Shown piece by piece: positions 1-8,981 of a DNA stretch of 64,000 nucleotides. Below the pieces are notes generated by a model. The model saw only the letters and a list, made by a program, of their open reading frames with translations, was not told the DNA's origin and searched no databases. Source of the stretch: Gordonia neofelifaecis NRRL B-59395 (GTDB lineage: Bacteria > Actinomycetota > Actinomycetes > Mycobacteriales > Mycobacteriaceae); NCBI RefSeq assembly GCF_000192435.1, contig NZ_AEUD01000013.1, positions 62,001 to 126,000 of the forward strand, read 5' to 3'. Numbering within the stretch: the first letter of the stretch is position 1; every line of letters begins with the position of its first letter. The position numbers were made by a program, and so were the translations under genes.

Positions 1-1
1 C

Positions 2-1729
2 GCCGCACTGGAACTGGCCGCCGACGCCGTCTCCCGGCTCGACGCCGTCGAAGCGGTGCGCTCCATCACCCGGCCCGACGGCAAGCCGCTGACCGAATCC
101 GCCGCAGGCTATGTGCCGGGACGCGTCGGACACGAACTCGACGGCGCCGCGAAACAGATGGCGGACGCCCGCCCGGATCTGCTCCGCCTCGCATCCGGCG
201 TCGGCCGGCTCACCGACGGCGCCGACGAGGCGAACTCGCGGATGCCCGAGCTCGTCGCCGGGACCGATCAGGTGGTCACCATGGCCGGCGGTGTGCTCGA
301 TTCGCTGGACGCCGCGCAGACCTTCATCGCCGCCGCGACCGACGGACGCTCCGACCTCACGAGTGCCACTGACACGCTGCGTCGCAGCCTGGACGCGGTG
401 AGTCCGGCGGTGGCAGACCTCCGACGAGGCGCGGCGGCCGCACAGCCGGCGATTGACGAGTTCGATCGCGTCTTCGCACCGCTGATCGCGCCCCGGACAC
501 CGGCCGCATGCTCGGCCGATCCGCGATGCGCCGCGGCCCGAGTGGCGTTCGACCAGCTCAACCGCGCCACGGGCGGCCAGGCCCGCGCAACCCTGTCGGG
601 CCTGCGCGCCGCTGCCGCGGTTCCCGGCCGGGCGACGGCCCGCGCCGAGCGTTCGGTGGTCGCCCTGCGCGGGCTCCTCACCCAGCTGAACGGTCTGCTC
701 TCTCAGCTGGGCGGCCGCACCCCCGATCAGATCCGTGCCGACCTGGGCCGACTGCAAGCCGGTGTCGGCGAGCTGTCCGACGGCATGTCGCAACTGGCCG
801 ACGGCCTCCACCAGGTCCGCGACGGCACCGCTGCGCTGACCGCCTTGACCGACAAGCTGCACGCCGGCCTCAAGCAGGCCACCGGATATCTCGGCCCGAT
901 GAGCGCGGCGACCGCAGACGGCCCCGGACGGGGCTTCTACCTCCCGGACGAGGCGCTCGACGATCCGCGGATGGTCGAAGGCGGACGGCTGCTGATCTCG
1001 CCCAGCGGTCACACCGCGCGAATGATGGTGACCTGGAAGATCAATCCGTACAGCGGCGAGGCCCTAGCCGCCAGCCGCGGTCTCGCTCCGGCCGCGCGGT
1101 CGGCGCTCGCAGGCACCGGACTCGCCGACGCCGAGGTGTCGAACACCGGACTCGCCTCGCTCTCCGCGGACATGAACGACCAGCTCCACCGCGATCTGCT
1201 GATCTTCGGACTCGCGGCGATCGTCGCGGTGACGATCGTGCTGACCGTATTGCTGCGCAGCGTCGTCGCACCGCTGGTCCTGGTCGCGACGGTGCTCTTG
1301 TCGTTCGCCGCGGTGATGGGCATCAGCACCCTGGTGTGGCAGCACCTCATCGGCATCCCGCTGGACTGGTCGGTGGCTCCCGTCGCGGGCATGGCGCTGA
1401 TCGCGGTCGGCGCCGACTACAGCATGCTGTTCGCGTCCAGGATCCGGGAGGAGTCCGCCGGTCGTGGACTGATCTCCGGCGTCATCCGCGGTTTCGGCAG
1501 CACCGGCAGTGTCATCACCACCGCCGGGCTCGTCTTCGCCATCACCATGTTCGCGCTGATGTCGGGGACCACGCTCAACCTGGTGCAGATCGGCTTCACG
1601 ATCGGCGTCGGGCTGCTGCTCGACATCCTCGTCGTCCGGTCGATTCTGGTCCCCGCGACGATCGCCGTCCTCGGCGAACGGATGTGGTGGCCCGCGCCGC
1701 CGGTCAGACGACCAGCGACTGACGACTGA
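2..1729 (+). CDS. MMPL/RND-family membrane transporter, 5' end cut off
   Basis: The frame is open to the left edge, so this is the C-terminal part of a larger gene. It reads as the second half of an MMPL-type transporter: a long extracytoplasmic region rich in heptad-like Gly-Leu-Asp repeats (residues about 20-280), then a membrane block of about five or six hydrophobic helices holding the family motif GADYSMLFASRIREE. Proteins of this family export lipids or other hydrophobic compounds in mycolic-acid bacteria; the substrate cannot be read here. The last 26 bp overlap the 3' end of the convergent hydrolase gene. A GTG at 56 is only an internal codon of the open frame. Confidence 0.85.
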   Translation, partial: AALELAADAVSRLDAVEAVRSITRPDGKPLTESAAGYVPGRVGHELDGAAKQMADARPDLLRLASGVGRLTDGADEANSRMPELVAGTDQVVTMAGGVLDSLDAAQTFIAAATDGRSDLTSATDTLRRSLDAVSPAVADLRRGAAAAQPAIDEFDRVFAPLIAPRTPAACSADPRCAAARVAFDQLNRATGGQARATLSGLRAAAAVPGRATARAERSVVALRGLLTQLNGLLSQLGGRTPDQIRADLGRLQAGVGELSDGMSQLADGLHQVRDGTAALTALTDKLHAGLKQATGYLGPMSAATADGPGRGFYLPDEALDDPRMVEGGRLLISPSGHTARMMVTWKINPYSGEALAASRGLAPAARSALAGTGLADAEVSNTGLASLSADMNDQLHRDLLIFGLAAIVAVTIVLTVLLRSVVAPLVLVATVLLSFAAVMGISTLVWQHLIGIPLDWSVAPVAGMALIAVGADYSMLFASRIREESAGRGLISGVIRGFGSTGSVITTAGLVFAITMFALMSGTTLNLVQIGFTIGVGLLLDILVVRSILVPATIAVLGERMWWPAPPVRRPATDD

Positions 1730-2594
1730 CGGTGGCGACGGCGTCGGCGAAGACCGGCACGAACTTCTCGGCACCGATGACGCAGCACGCGTGGCCGCCG
1801 GCGACGTCGAAGCGCTGTGCGCCCGGGATGCCGTCGACGAGCAGCTGCTGTCGTTCCGGCTGGACGATCTTGTCGTGCGTGGAGACGACGACGGCGGTCG
1901 GCACGTCGACCTCGCCCAGCCAGCTCCGGGAGTCGAACCGGGCCATCGCCTCGGCGAAGACCCCCTGCAGGCCGAGTGGCGTGGACGAGACCTGAGCGAG
2001 TCCCCACTTGAGCGGATGCGAGGTCGGGTCGTCGAGGACTCGCTCGGGCGGCGTCGGCAGGACCTTGTCCACGACGGTCAGCGCCCGGCCGATCCGCTGC
2101 TCCAACGCCAGCCGGTTCGGCTCGATGCTGGAGAAGTACGGTCCTGTCGAACACAGGACGAGTCCGGCGACCCGGTCACGACTGCGCTGCCAGGCGAGCT
2201 GGGCGATGCCGCCGCCCATCGAGAAGCCCGCGGCGACGAACCGATCGATCCCGAGGGCGTCGGCGACGGCGACCACGTCGTCCGCGCAGTCGTCGAGGAC
2301 GAAGTCGTCCGAGGCGATGCCGCGTCCGTGCAACCGGTGGTCCATCGTGATCACGCGGTAGTCGCGCTCCAGCTCGGGGATCACCGGGTACCAGCACAGC
2401 AGACCGGTGGTCGAGACCGAGTGAAGCAGGAAGATCACGGGTCCGTCCGGTCGACCCGAGTCGGTGATGAACGTCTCCCCGCGCCCCGGGAGATTCAATC
2501 GTCGGCCCGTCGGGATCCCCTTGACCGGGTACGGGCGCACGGCGTGACCGATTCCGCGGCGCATGGTGGCGAGACGACTGCTCAGAGCTGGCAT
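1704..2594 (-). CDS. alpha/beta-fold hydrolase
   Basis: This 296-residue protein has a typical alpha/beta-hydrolase layout. The nucleophile elbow is GFSMGG with Ser125, the acid is probably Asp241 (THDKIV) and the base His268 (AGGHACC). An oxyanion-region His follows strand 3 (FLLHS, residue 58). There is no signal peptide or membrane segment, so it is cytoplasmic. The substrate is unknown; esterase or lactonase-like activity is a family-level guess. It is convergent with and overlaps the MMPL gene, and is divergent from a second hydrolase 113 bp away. Confidence 0.85.
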   Translation of the reverse strand: MPALSSRLATMRRGIGHAVRPYPVKGIPTGRRLNLPGRGETFITDSGRPDGPVIFLLHSVSTTGLLCWYPVIPELERDYRVITMDHRLHGRGIASDDFVLDDCADDVVAVADALGIDRFVAAGFSMGGGIAQLAWQRSRDRVAGLVLCSTGPYFSSIEPNRLALEQRIGRALTVVDKVLPTPPERVLDDPTSHPLKWGLAQVSSTPLGLQGVFAEAMARFDSRSWLGEVDVPTAVVVSTHDKIVQPERQQLLVDGIPGAQRFDVAGGHACCVIGAEKFVPVFADAVATVSRQSLVV

Positions 2595-2694
2595 GTCCCC
2601 AACTTACACCGACAGCGATCCACCAAGTGCCCTGCTCACAGGCTCCTCTTAGACAAATCTAGGAATCCATCTCGCCGATCGTCCGGACATCTGA

Positions 2695-2708
2695 CATACT
2701 CCGCGACG
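2695..2708 (+). promoter_or_regulatory. putative -10 of a leaderless promoter
   Basis: CATACT at 2695-2700 lies seven bases before the GTG start at 2708, so transcription would begin at or next to the start codon. No Shine-Dalgarno-like purine run lies just upstream of the GTG, which fits a leaderless message. No convincing -35 is visible. Confidence 0.35.
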
Positions 2709-3610
2709 TGATTCCGATTGACCGACCGAAGCTCGAGGGTTCCATCGCCGTCGGCGACAAACGACGCCGCCGCATCGGCTTCTCCGAGTTCGGCTCTCCC
2801 GAGGGGCCTGCGGTCCTCTGGCTGCACGGCACCCCCGGCGCGCGACGCCAGATCCCGCCCGAGGCGCGAGAGTACGCGGAGACCCGGGGCTTCCGCCTGA
2901 TCGGCCTGGACCGGCCGGGCGTCGGCTCGTCGACCGCACACAAGTACTCCTCGATCGCCGACTTCACGATCGACTTCCAGACCGTGCTCAACACCCTCGG
3001 CATCGACCGGTTCTCGGTGATCGGACTGTCCGGCGGCGGCCCGTACTCGCTCGCGGTCTCGCGGTTCCTCGCCGATCGCGTGGTGTCGACGGGAATCGTC
3101 GGCGGCGTGGCGCCGATCAACGGCCCGGACGCGGTTCACGGCGGCGCGGTCGATCTGGCGAAGTACGCGGTTCCATTGATCAACGTCGCGGGTCGGCCGA
3201 TCGGCTCCGTGCTCAGCACCGTCCTCGGCTTCGCCCGCCCGATCGCCGACCCGGCGATCAGTCTGTACGGCAGGCTGTCGCCGGAGGCCGACCGGGAACT
3301 GCTGTCGCGCCCGGAGTTCCGGGCGATGTTCCTCGACGACCTCCTGCACGGCGGCAGCCGCCGGATGGAGGCGCCGTTCGCCGACCTGCAGCTGTTCGTC
3401 CGCGACTGGGGCTTCCGCGTCGGCGATGTCGACGCCTACATCCACTGGTGGCACGGCGACGCGGACAACATCATCCCGTTCGCGCATGGCGAGCACATGG
3501 TGAACCTGCTCCCGCACGCCGAACTGCACCCGCTGCCCGGACAGAGCCACATCAGTGGACTCGGCCACAGCGTCGAGATGCTCGACGTCCTGCTGGCCGC
3601 CTGGGACTGA
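2708..3610 (+). CDS. alpha/beta-fold hydrolase
   Basis: A 300-residue alpha/beta hydrolase. The oxyanion loop is HGTPG (residues 40-44) and the nucleophile elbow is GLSGG with Ser108. A late Asp (HGDADNIIP) and His (GQSHISG) can complete the triad. It is not closely similar to its divergent neighbour: the elbow and oxyanion sequences differ. The start is GTG at 2708; the conserved first strand begins some 20 residues later. Function beyond soluble ester, epoxide or halide hydrolase families cannot be assigned. A strong hairpin ends the gene just downstream. Confidence 0.85.
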   Translation: MIPIDRPKLEGSIAVGDKRRRRIGFSEFGSPEGPAVLWLHGTPGARRQIPPEAREYAETRGFRLIGLDRPGVGSSTAHKYSSIADFTIDFQTVLNTLGIDRFSVIGLSGGGPYSLAVSRFLADRVVSTGIVGGVAPINGPDAVHGGAVDLAKYAVPLINVAGRPIGSVLSTVLGFARPIADPAISLYGRLSPEADRELLSRPEFRAMFLDDLLHGGSRRMEAPFADLQLFVRDWGFRVGDVDAYIHWWHGDADNIIPFAHGEHMVNLLPHAELHPLPGQSHISGLGHSVEMLDVLLAAWD

Positions 3611-3617
3611 CGACGAT

Positions 3618-3660
3618 TTCTGTCGAGTTGTCGTTCCCTGCGGTCGACAACTCGACAGAA
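3618..3660. terminator. bidirectional hairpin terminator
   Basis: A perfect 16-bp inverted repeat (arms 3618-3633 and 3645-3660, loop 11 nt) lies between two convergent genes, 8 bp after the hydrolase stop and 20 bp after the copD stop. There is no U-tract, as is common for hairpin terminators in this group. Confidence 0.75.
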
Positions 3661-3679
3661 GTCTCGAGAGAACCGAACG

Positions 3680-4588
3680 CTACCCGGTAGCCGTCGTCGC
3701 GAGTCCCGCGGCCAGACCCAGAACCACGCTCAGCAGAAGCAGTTCGGTACCCGCCCGGGTGATCGACTCCCGCTCGCTCACCCCGTGCCTCCGCGCCCGT
3801 GGCACCCACGACCGCCGGTGCCACGCAGCCAGGCCGAGCACCACGATGAGCAGCACCGTCTTGGCCAGCACGATCCGCCCGTATCCGGTCGCCCACAGCT
3901 GCGGTCCCACCCCGACCTGGACCAATGCGACGACGACCCCGGTGACCGTCAGCGCACCGACCGCGGGCAGCGCCCATCGGGAGAACTCCGGCAGACTGCG
4001 CGCCCAGCCGCCCTTCCCCCGAACGGTGACGACGAGCGCGGCCAGCGTCCCGGCCCACCACGCCGCGCTCAGCGAATGCACCCCGAGCACAACCGGTATC
4101 CACGCCGAGTCCGTCCCGTGGCCGGTCACCGACAGCGCGAGCACACCGACGCCGGCGATCACCGCGACCACCGGAACCGGCGGGTCGCCGCGCATCGCGG
4201 CGAACGTCCAGCCCAGAATCGCGACGGCGCCGACCAGACCGATCAGCACCGGTAGGCCCGACTCCAGTCCGGTGGTGACGTCGCCGACTCGGACTGCCCA
4301 GGGCGAGACGCCCAGGTTCTGCGCCACCTGCAGCCAGCCGTCGAGGACACTCGCGATGCCCCAGACGCCCGCGGTCACGGCGATCGCGATCAGCGACGGC
4401 CGCGCGTCGAGGAACGGCAGCGCGCCGAGTCCCAGCAGCAGCGAGACGGCCGCGATCGACACCGCTCCCGCCACCGCGGACGGTTCCGGCTCGGCCAGCG
4501 CCCAGCACAGCGCCACGCCGGCGACGACCAGCGCGGCTCCCGCCGACACCAGCGCGGCGCGCAGCCCGTCGACGCCGGTCGGACTCAC
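3680..4588 (-). CDS. CopD-domain copper-resistance membrane protein
   Basis: A 302-residue, very hydrophobic protein with about eight or nine transmembrane helices. It resembles the CopD/PcoD domain: His residues near membrane edges (VTGHGTDS, LGVHSLSAAWWAG) and the C-terminal block with the TGYGRIVLAKT motif typical of CopD. CopD proteins act with periplasmic CopC in copper handling. It lies 7 bp downstream of copC, so the two are almost certainly co-transcribed and act together. In actinobacteria CopD is often fused to CopC or to a CtaG domain; here it is separate. Confidence 0.85.
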   Translation of the reverse strand: MSPTGVDGLRAALVSAGAALVVAGVALCWALAEPEPSAVAGAVSIAAVSLLLGLGALPFLDARPSLIAIAVTAGVWGIASVLDGWLQVAQNLGVSPWAVRVGDVTTGLESGLPVLIGLVGAVAILGWTFAAMRGDPPVPVVAVIAGVGVLALSVTGHGTDSAWIPVVLGVHSLSAAWWAGTLAALVVTVRGKGGWARSLPEFSRWALPAVGALTVTGVVVALVQVGVGPQLWATGYGRIVLAKTVLLIVVLGLAAWHRRSWVPRARRHGVSERESITRAGTELLLLSVVLGLAAGLATTATG

Positions 4589-4595
4589 CGGACGG

Positions 4596-5141
4596 TCAGC
4601 GCCGACTGCGCGTGATCATCAGCACGAGCACGCCCACCACCAGTGCGATCACACCGATCGCACCGATCACGATGCCCGCGATGGCCCAGCCGCCGAGTCC
4701 GTCGTGGCTGGTATCGGGCTGCCAGTCGTCAGCCACCGGCCCCGGCGTGCCGGTGCCCGCGGCGGTCAGCTCGAAGGTGGTCTGGCCTTCCACCGGGTGC
4801 CCGTCGGCCGAGGTGACGCGGTAGTTCACCTTGTACTCGCCCGCCGGTCCGAGACCGTTGAGCGCGACCGACATCTCGGTGCCGTCGACGGTCGGCTCGC
4901 CCTGCTGCCAGAAGTGGTTGTCGGGCCCGACCACCTTGAGCACGGCGTACGACGACTTGAGGTCCTCGTTGAACGTCAGCGTCACCTTGTCCGGCGCGGT
5001 CGCGATCTTGGCACCCTGCTCGGGGCTCGAGCCCACCAGCGCCGAATGCGCCGAGGCCGGGCCTGCGACCAGACCGACCAACAGCGCGGCAGCCGCCGCG
5101 AACACGGCGAAGACCGAAGAACGTACGAGGAACCTGGACAT
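4596..5141 (-). CDS. copC: CopC-family exported copper-binding protein
   Basis: The start chosen is ATG 5141, which gives a clean signal peptide (basic MSRFLVR, then a hydrophobic core, then AGPASA). An upstream in-frame extension would bury the signal. Cleavage after ASA would leave His as residue 1 of the mature protein, followed by SALVGSSPEQGA, which is the CopC N-terminal copper ligand arrangement. A second conserved His lies in TSADGHPVEG. A C-terminal transmembrane helix (WAIAGIVIGAIGVIALVVG) anchors the domain outside the membrane. The gene is followed 7 bp later by copD. Confidence 0.9.
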   Translation of the reverse strand: MSRFLVRSSVFAVFAAAAALLVGLVAGPASAHSALVGSSPEQGAKIATAPDKVTLTFNEDLKSSYAVLKVVGPDNHFWQQGEPTVDGTEMSVALNGLGPAGEYKVNYRVTSADGHPVEGQTTFELTAAGTGTPGPVADDWQPDTSHDGLGGWAIAGIVIGAIGVIALVVGVLVLMITRSRR

Positions 5142-5226
5142 GCGCGGAACACCTGACCTTGAGTCGTCACAGAGTCGGAGCCGGACCGGTGCCGACTCTC
5201 CTCCATCGTGACATGCAGCCACCCAT

Positions 5227-5239
5227 TAGCCTGAACGTG
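5227..5239 (+). promoter_or_regulatory. putative -10 of leaderless nadE promoter
   Basis: TAGCCT (5227-5232) ends six bases before the GTG start of nadE. There is no ribosome-binding site between them, which fits leaderless initiation. No clear -35 is seen. Confidence 0.35.
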
Positions 5240-7260
5240 TGTCGGTCTACTCACACGGTTTCGCCCGTCTCGCCGCTGCAGTTCCGCAGGTCGCCCTGGC
5301 CGATCCTCGCCAGAACGCTTCGCGCACCATCGAGCTGATCCGCCGCGCGCACCGGGAGTCGGTGGCGGTCGTCGCCTTTCCCGAACTCGGCCTGTGCGGC
5401 TACAGCGTCGACGATCTGGTCCAGCAGGACGCCCTGCTCGACGAGGTGGACGCCGCACTCGCGGCGGTCGTCGCGGCGACTGTCGACCTCATGCCGGTGG
5501 TCGCGGTCGGTGCTCCGCTGCGCGTCGACGACGCCCTGTACAACTGCGCGGTCCTGATCCACGGCGGTCGGATTCTCGGGGTGACGCCGAAGTCGTACCT
5601 GCCGAACTACCGCGAGTTCTACGAGCAGCGGTTCTTCGCCGCGGCGCGCGACGCCGTGCGGGACACCGTCGTCGTCGGCGGGCAACGCGTGCCGTTCGGC
5701 ACCGACCTGATCTTCGAGGCCGACGACGTTCCCGGCCTACGCGTCCACGCCGAGGTCTGCGAGGACGGCTGGGTCGCGATCCCGCCGAGCACGTGGGCCT
5801 CGCTCGCGGGCGCGACCGTCCTGCTGAACCTCTCGGGCAGCCCGGTGACCGTCGGCAAGCAGGCCTACCGCCGCTCGCTGGTCACCGGCCATTCCGCGCG
5901 CTGCATCGCCGCACAGCTGTACGTGTCCGCCGGTTTCGGCGAATCGACGACCGACCTCGCCTGGGACGGCGACGCGCTGATCGCCGAGAACGGCACGCTG
6001 CTGGCGCGCTCCGCGGGCTTCTCGATGGAGCCGCAGCTGATCGTCGGCGACGTCGATCTCGACCGACTCCGACAGGAGCGGGCCCGGATGATCAGCCTGC
6101 GCGACCAGGTCGGCGACTTCGCCGATCGCGCCCGATCCTTCCGCCGCGTGTCATTCACCGTCGGCATACCCGAGACGACCGACGGCCTGCGCCGGGCGGT
6201 GCCGCGCTTCCCGTTCGTCCCGACCGGAGCCGCGGACCGCGACGAACGCTGCCGCGAGGTGCTCGACATCCAGGTCCAGGGGCTCGTCGCCCGACTGCGC
6301 TCCACCGGTATCGACAAGATCGTCATCGGAGTCTCGGGCGGCCTCGACTCGACGCTCGCCCTGCTGGTCGCGGTCCAGGCGTTCGACGCGATGGGCCTGC
6401 CGCGCACGAACATCCACGCCTACACCATGCCGGGCTTCGCCACCGGCGGAGCCACTCTCGCACGCAGTCACGTCCTGATGGACTCGCTCGGAGTCACCGG
6501 CAACGAGCTCGACATCCGGCCGTCGTGCATGCAGATGCTCGCCGATCTCAAGCACCCGTTCGCCGACGGCGAGCCCGTGTACGACGTCACGTTCGAGAAC
6601 GTTCAGGCGGGCGAGCGGACGTCGCACCTGTTCCGCCTCGCCAATCACCTGGGCGGCATCGTGCTCGGTACGGGAGACCTGTCCGAGCTCGCGCTCGGAT
6701 GGTGCACCTACGGCGTCGGCGATCAGATGTCGCACTACAACGTGAACGGCAGCGTTCCCAAAACCCTCATCCAGCATCTGATCCGCTGGAAGATCACCAC
6801 CGCCAGGTACGGGCCGGACACCATCGCGACCCTGCAGGAGATCCTCGACGACGTGATCTCCCCAGAGCTGGTTCCGGCCGATGCCGACGGGAACATCCAG
6901 AGCACCGAGGACCACGTCGGTCCGTACGAGCTGCACGACTTCTTCCTGTATCACCTCACCCGATTCGGATACCGCCCGAGCAAGATCGCGTATCTGGCGC
7001 AGCAGGCCTGGAGCGATCGCGACCACGGCGCGTGGTCGGAGATGATGACCGACGACGAGCGCAACGAGTACGACGCCGCCACCATCGACAAGTGGCTGAC
7101 CGTGTTCCTCAAGCGCTTCATGTCGAATCAGTTCAAGCGGACCGCGATGCCGAACGGACCGAAGATCGGCTCGGGTGGCTCGCTCTCGCCGCGCGGCGAC
7201 TGGCGCTCCCCGTCCGACGCGCCGTCGTCGGCGTGGCTCCGCGAACTGCACCCCGAGTAG
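5239..7260 (+). CDS. nadE: glutamine-dependent NAD(+) synthetase
   Basis: This 673-residue enzyme amidates nicotinic acid adenine dinucleotide to NAD using glutamine-derived ammonia. The N-terminal nitrilase-type glutaminase domain shows the Glu-Lys-Cys triad: Glu49 ([11 protein letters not shown]), Lys118 ([12 protein letters not shown]) and Cys174 (EVCEDGW). The C-terminal synthetase domain has the ATP pyrophosphatase P-loop SGGLDST at 366-372 and [12 protein letters not shown]. Length and architecture match the long actinobacterial form (about 680 residues) rather than the short ammonia-dependent enzyme. It is transcribed alone, divergent from copC by 97 bp. Confidence 0.97.
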   Translation: MSVYSHGFARLAAAVPQVALADPRQNASRTIELIRRAHRESVAVVAFPELGLCGYSVDDLVQQDALLDEVDAALAAVVAATVDLMPVVAVGAPLRVDDALYNCAVLIHGGRILGVTPKSYLPNYREFYEQRFFAAARDAVRDTVVVGGQRVPFGTDLIFEADDVPGLRVHAEVCEDGWVAIPPSTWASLAGATVLLNLSGSPVTVGKQAYRRSLVTGHSARCIAAQLYVSAGFGESTTDLAWDGDALIAENGTLLARSAGFSMEPQLIVGDVDLDRLRQERARMISLRDQVGDFADRARSFRRVSFTVGIPETTDGLRRAVPRFPFVPTGAADRDERCREVLDIQVQGLVARLRSTGIDKIVIGVSGGLDSTLALLVAVQAFDAMGLPRTNIHAYTMPGFATGGATLARSHVLMDSLGVTGNELDIRPSCMQMLADLKHPFADGEPVYDVTFENVQAGERTSHLFRLANHLGGIVLGTGDLSELALGWCTYGVGDQMSHYNVNGSVPKTLIQHLIRWKITTARYGPDTIATLQEILDDVISPELVPADADGNIQSTEDHVGPYELHDFFLYHLTRFGYRPSKIAYLAQQAWSDRDHGAWSEMMTDDERNEYDAATIDKWLTVFLKRFMSNQFKRTAMPNGPKIGSGGSLSPRGDWRSPSDAPSSAWLRELHPE

Positions 7261-7293
7261 TCGGCGCTGCCGCGGGCTGGGCCGTGTTGCGCC

Positions 7294-7306
7294 TAGTCTG
7301 GCACCA
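7294..7306 (+). promoter_or_regulatory. putative -10 of leaderless nitrobindin promoter
   Basis: TAGTCT (7294-7299) ends six bases before the ATG at 7306, the same spacing as at nadE. No ribosome-binding site lies between. Confidence 0.3.
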
Positions 7307-7776
7307 TGTCCGATTCACCACGCGACGTCCTCGGCCCGCTCACCGCCTTCGCCGGCCTCTGGCGCGGCGAAGGGGCCGGGCATTATGCGACCATCGACAG
7401 CTTCACCTACCAGGAGGAGGTGGAGCTGTCGCCGAGCGGCAAGCCGTTCCTGTTCTACCGGTCCCGGACCCGGGCCCCGGGCGGTGGACGGCCGATGCAC
7501 ACCGAGACCGGGTTCCTCCGCCTCGCAGGCACCGACCACGTCGAACTCCTCGTGGCCCAGCCGACCGGGTTCGTCGAACTGCAACGCGCGCCGTCGCACC
7601 CGGCCGTCCTCGACTTCACCCAGCACACGCTCGGTGTCTCCCCGGACGCGAAGCAGGTCAATGCCGTCCGACGGCGCTTCCAGCTGTCCGGCGACACGCT
7701 CACCTACGACCTGTGGATGGCGTACGCCGACGTCCCCGTCTCACATCACCTGCACGCGGAACTGCACCGCGTCTGA
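7306..7776 (+). CDS. nitrobindin-family heme-binding beta-barrel protein
   Basis: A 156-residue protein matching nitrobindin (DUF1794, THAP4-like domain). It has the family motif GxWxGxGxG (GLWRGEGAG, residues 17-25), a chain of amphipathic beta strands, and a His close to the C-terminus (His154 in HAELHRV) at the position of the heme ligand. Family members bind ferric heme and isomerise peroxynitrite to nitrate; that activity is inferred here. It lies 45 bp after nadE but probably has its own promoter. Confidence 0.85.
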   Translation: MSDSPRDVLGPLTAFAGLWRGEGAGHYATIDSFTYQEEVELSPSGKPFLFYRSRTRAPGGGRPMHTETGFLRLAGTDHVELLVAQPTGFVELQRAPSHPAVLDFTQHTLGVSPDAKQVNAVRRRFQLSGDTLTYDLWMAYADVPVSHHLHAELHRV

Positions 7777-7803
7777 CCCGTTCGACTCATCTCGACGTCC
7801 GGT

Positions 7804-7840
7804 CCGAGTCCCGTGACCAGTATCCGGTCACGGGACTCGG
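7804..7840. repeat. 15-bp-arm palindrome, left flank of the AbiEi-like gene
   Basis: A perfect 15-bp inverted repeat (7804-7818 and 7826-7840, loop AGTATCC). It lies 27 bp after the nitrobindin stop and may end that transcript. Its outer sequence (GTCCGAG on the left, CTCGGAGCA on the right) and central GACCAG recur in the palindrome at 8858-8894 on the other side of the next gene. Confidence 0.75.
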
Positions 7841-7916
7841 AGCAGCCACTACCGGACGGTATCCACAGCCTTCTCAAGTAGCCTCCGAACAGCGCAGAGT
7901 GATCGACACTGCCTGC

Positions 7917-8867
7917 ATGGGGGACAGTACGGAGCTGGATCGGATCATCCGCGCGCAGAGCGGAGTGATCAGCAGACGCCAGGCGTTGGCCTGCGGCGCT
8001 GACTCGGCCGACATCCGGCGCAGGAAGCGGCGCCGCGATTGGATCGCCGTCTACGACGGGATCTACATCACGCACAACGGTCCGATGACCTGGCTTCAGC
8101 ACGCGTGGTGCGCGATACTCTACGCCGGACCGGCGGCGCTCAGCCACACCTCGGCGCTGCGGGCCGTCACCGGCGACGGAAACGAGCGCGGCCCGATTCA
8201 CGTCGCAGTCGACGCCCATCGCAACCTCTCGGGGGTTCCCGGCGTCGTCGTCCACTACCGCAGCGACCTCGAGTCCGTGATGCTCTCCGACGTCCACCCG
8301 CCGCGGGTCCGCCTCGAAGAGACCGTTCTCGACCTCGCGTCAGCCGGCTCGACCACCGAGGCGATCGCCATCCTGTCCGACGTCGTCGGCGGTCGATGGA
8401 CGACCGCCGACCGGCTGCTCGTCGCACTGGACCGCAGGCGACGGCTACGCTTGCACGCCTTTCTACGTGACGTCCTCACCGATGTGCGAGACGGGGCCTG
8501 CTCTGTTCTCGAGCACCAGTACCTGAACGAGGTGGAGCGCAGGCACGGTCTGCCGACACCCGTGCGACAGGCCCCCACTACCGTCGGACGTCGCGGCTTC
8601 CGTGACATCGACTACCCCGAATTCGGGCTGGTCGTCGAACTCGACGGGCGCCTCGGCCACGACGACGCCGTCTCCCGGGATCGCGACCTGGAACGCGACC
8701 TCGACGCCGCCGCGCACGCCGATCGTCGGACGGTGCGTATCGGGAGCGGCCAGGTCTTCGGCCGCCCCTGCTCGACCGCAGCGAAGGTCGGCCGCATCCT
8801 GATCGCACAGGGCTGGGAGACTGGGCCACGACCCTGCCGCTCTCCGACGTGCTCCGTCCGAGCCTGA
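7917..8867 (+). CDS. AbiEi-like N-terminal domain / DUF559 (VSR-like) protein
   Basis: A 316-residue protein of a family common in actinobacteria. Residues about 1-60 look like the winged-helix domain annotated as type IV antitoxin AbiEi-like (IIRAQSGVISRRQALACG). The C-terminal third looks like a DUF559/VSR-type PD-(D/E)XK nuclease fold: RGFRDIDYPEFGLVVELDG, then RDRDLERD. No AbiEii-like nucleotidyltransferase toxin gene is next to it, so a toxin-antitoxin role is not supported. ATG 7917 is chosen; GTG 7899 in the same frame is possible. The stop codon lies inside the right-hand palindrome. Confidence 0.7.
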   Translation: MGDSTELDRIIRAQSGVISRRQALACGADSADIRRRKRRRDWIAVYDGIYITHNGPMTWLQHAWCAILYAGPAALSHTSALRAVTGDGNERGPIHVAVDAHRNLSGVPGVVVHYRSDLESVMLSDVHPPRVRLEETVLDLASAGSTTEAIAILSDVVGGRWTTADRLLVALDRRRRLRLHAFLRDVLTDVRDGACSVLEHQYLNEVERRHGLPTPVRQAPTTVGRRGFRDIDYPEFGLVVELDGRLGHDDAVSRDRDLERDLDAAAHADRRTVRIGSGQVFGRPCSTAAKVGRILIAQGWETGPRPCRSPTCSVRA

Positions 8868-8894
8868 TGACCAGATAATGGTCGCCAGGCTCGG
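8858..8894. repeat. interrupted palindrome, right flank of the AbiEi-like gene
   Basis: Arms pair as a 9-bp stem (CCGAGCCTG with CAGGCTCGG), a 2-nt internal bulge on each side, then a 5-bp stem (GACCA with TGGTC) around GATAA. It contains the stop codon of the AbiEi-like gene and shares framework and outer bases with the palindrome at 7804-7840. Confidence 0.7.
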
Positions 8895-8924
8895 AGCAAG
8901 GCCCAGACAGCAGGCCTGGACAGC

Positions 8925-8960
8925 AGAACGCCCGCCCCGCCGAAGCGGGACGGGCGTTCT
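8925..8960 (-). terminator. tuf hairpin terminator
   Basis: A 16-bp stem with a single C/A mismatch and a CGAA loop (AGAACGCCCG pairs with CGGGCGTTCT at the base). It starts 21 bp downstream of the tuf stop. There is no U-tract. It could also stop transcripts coming from the AbiEi-like gene. Confidence 0.85.
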
Positions 8961-8981
8961 CGATGCCGTATGGCTAGATCA

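Noticed and set aside
5394-7916. Long + strand frame running through nadE and nitrobindin into the AbiEi-like gene
   Set aside because: Only the part from 7917 is coding; upstream it is an Arg-rich off-frame reading of nadE and the nitrobindin gene.
7917-8867. Complete type IV toxin-antitoxin system
   Set aside because: No AbiEii-type nucleotidyltransferase gene adjoins it; only the N-terminal domain resembles the antitoxin.
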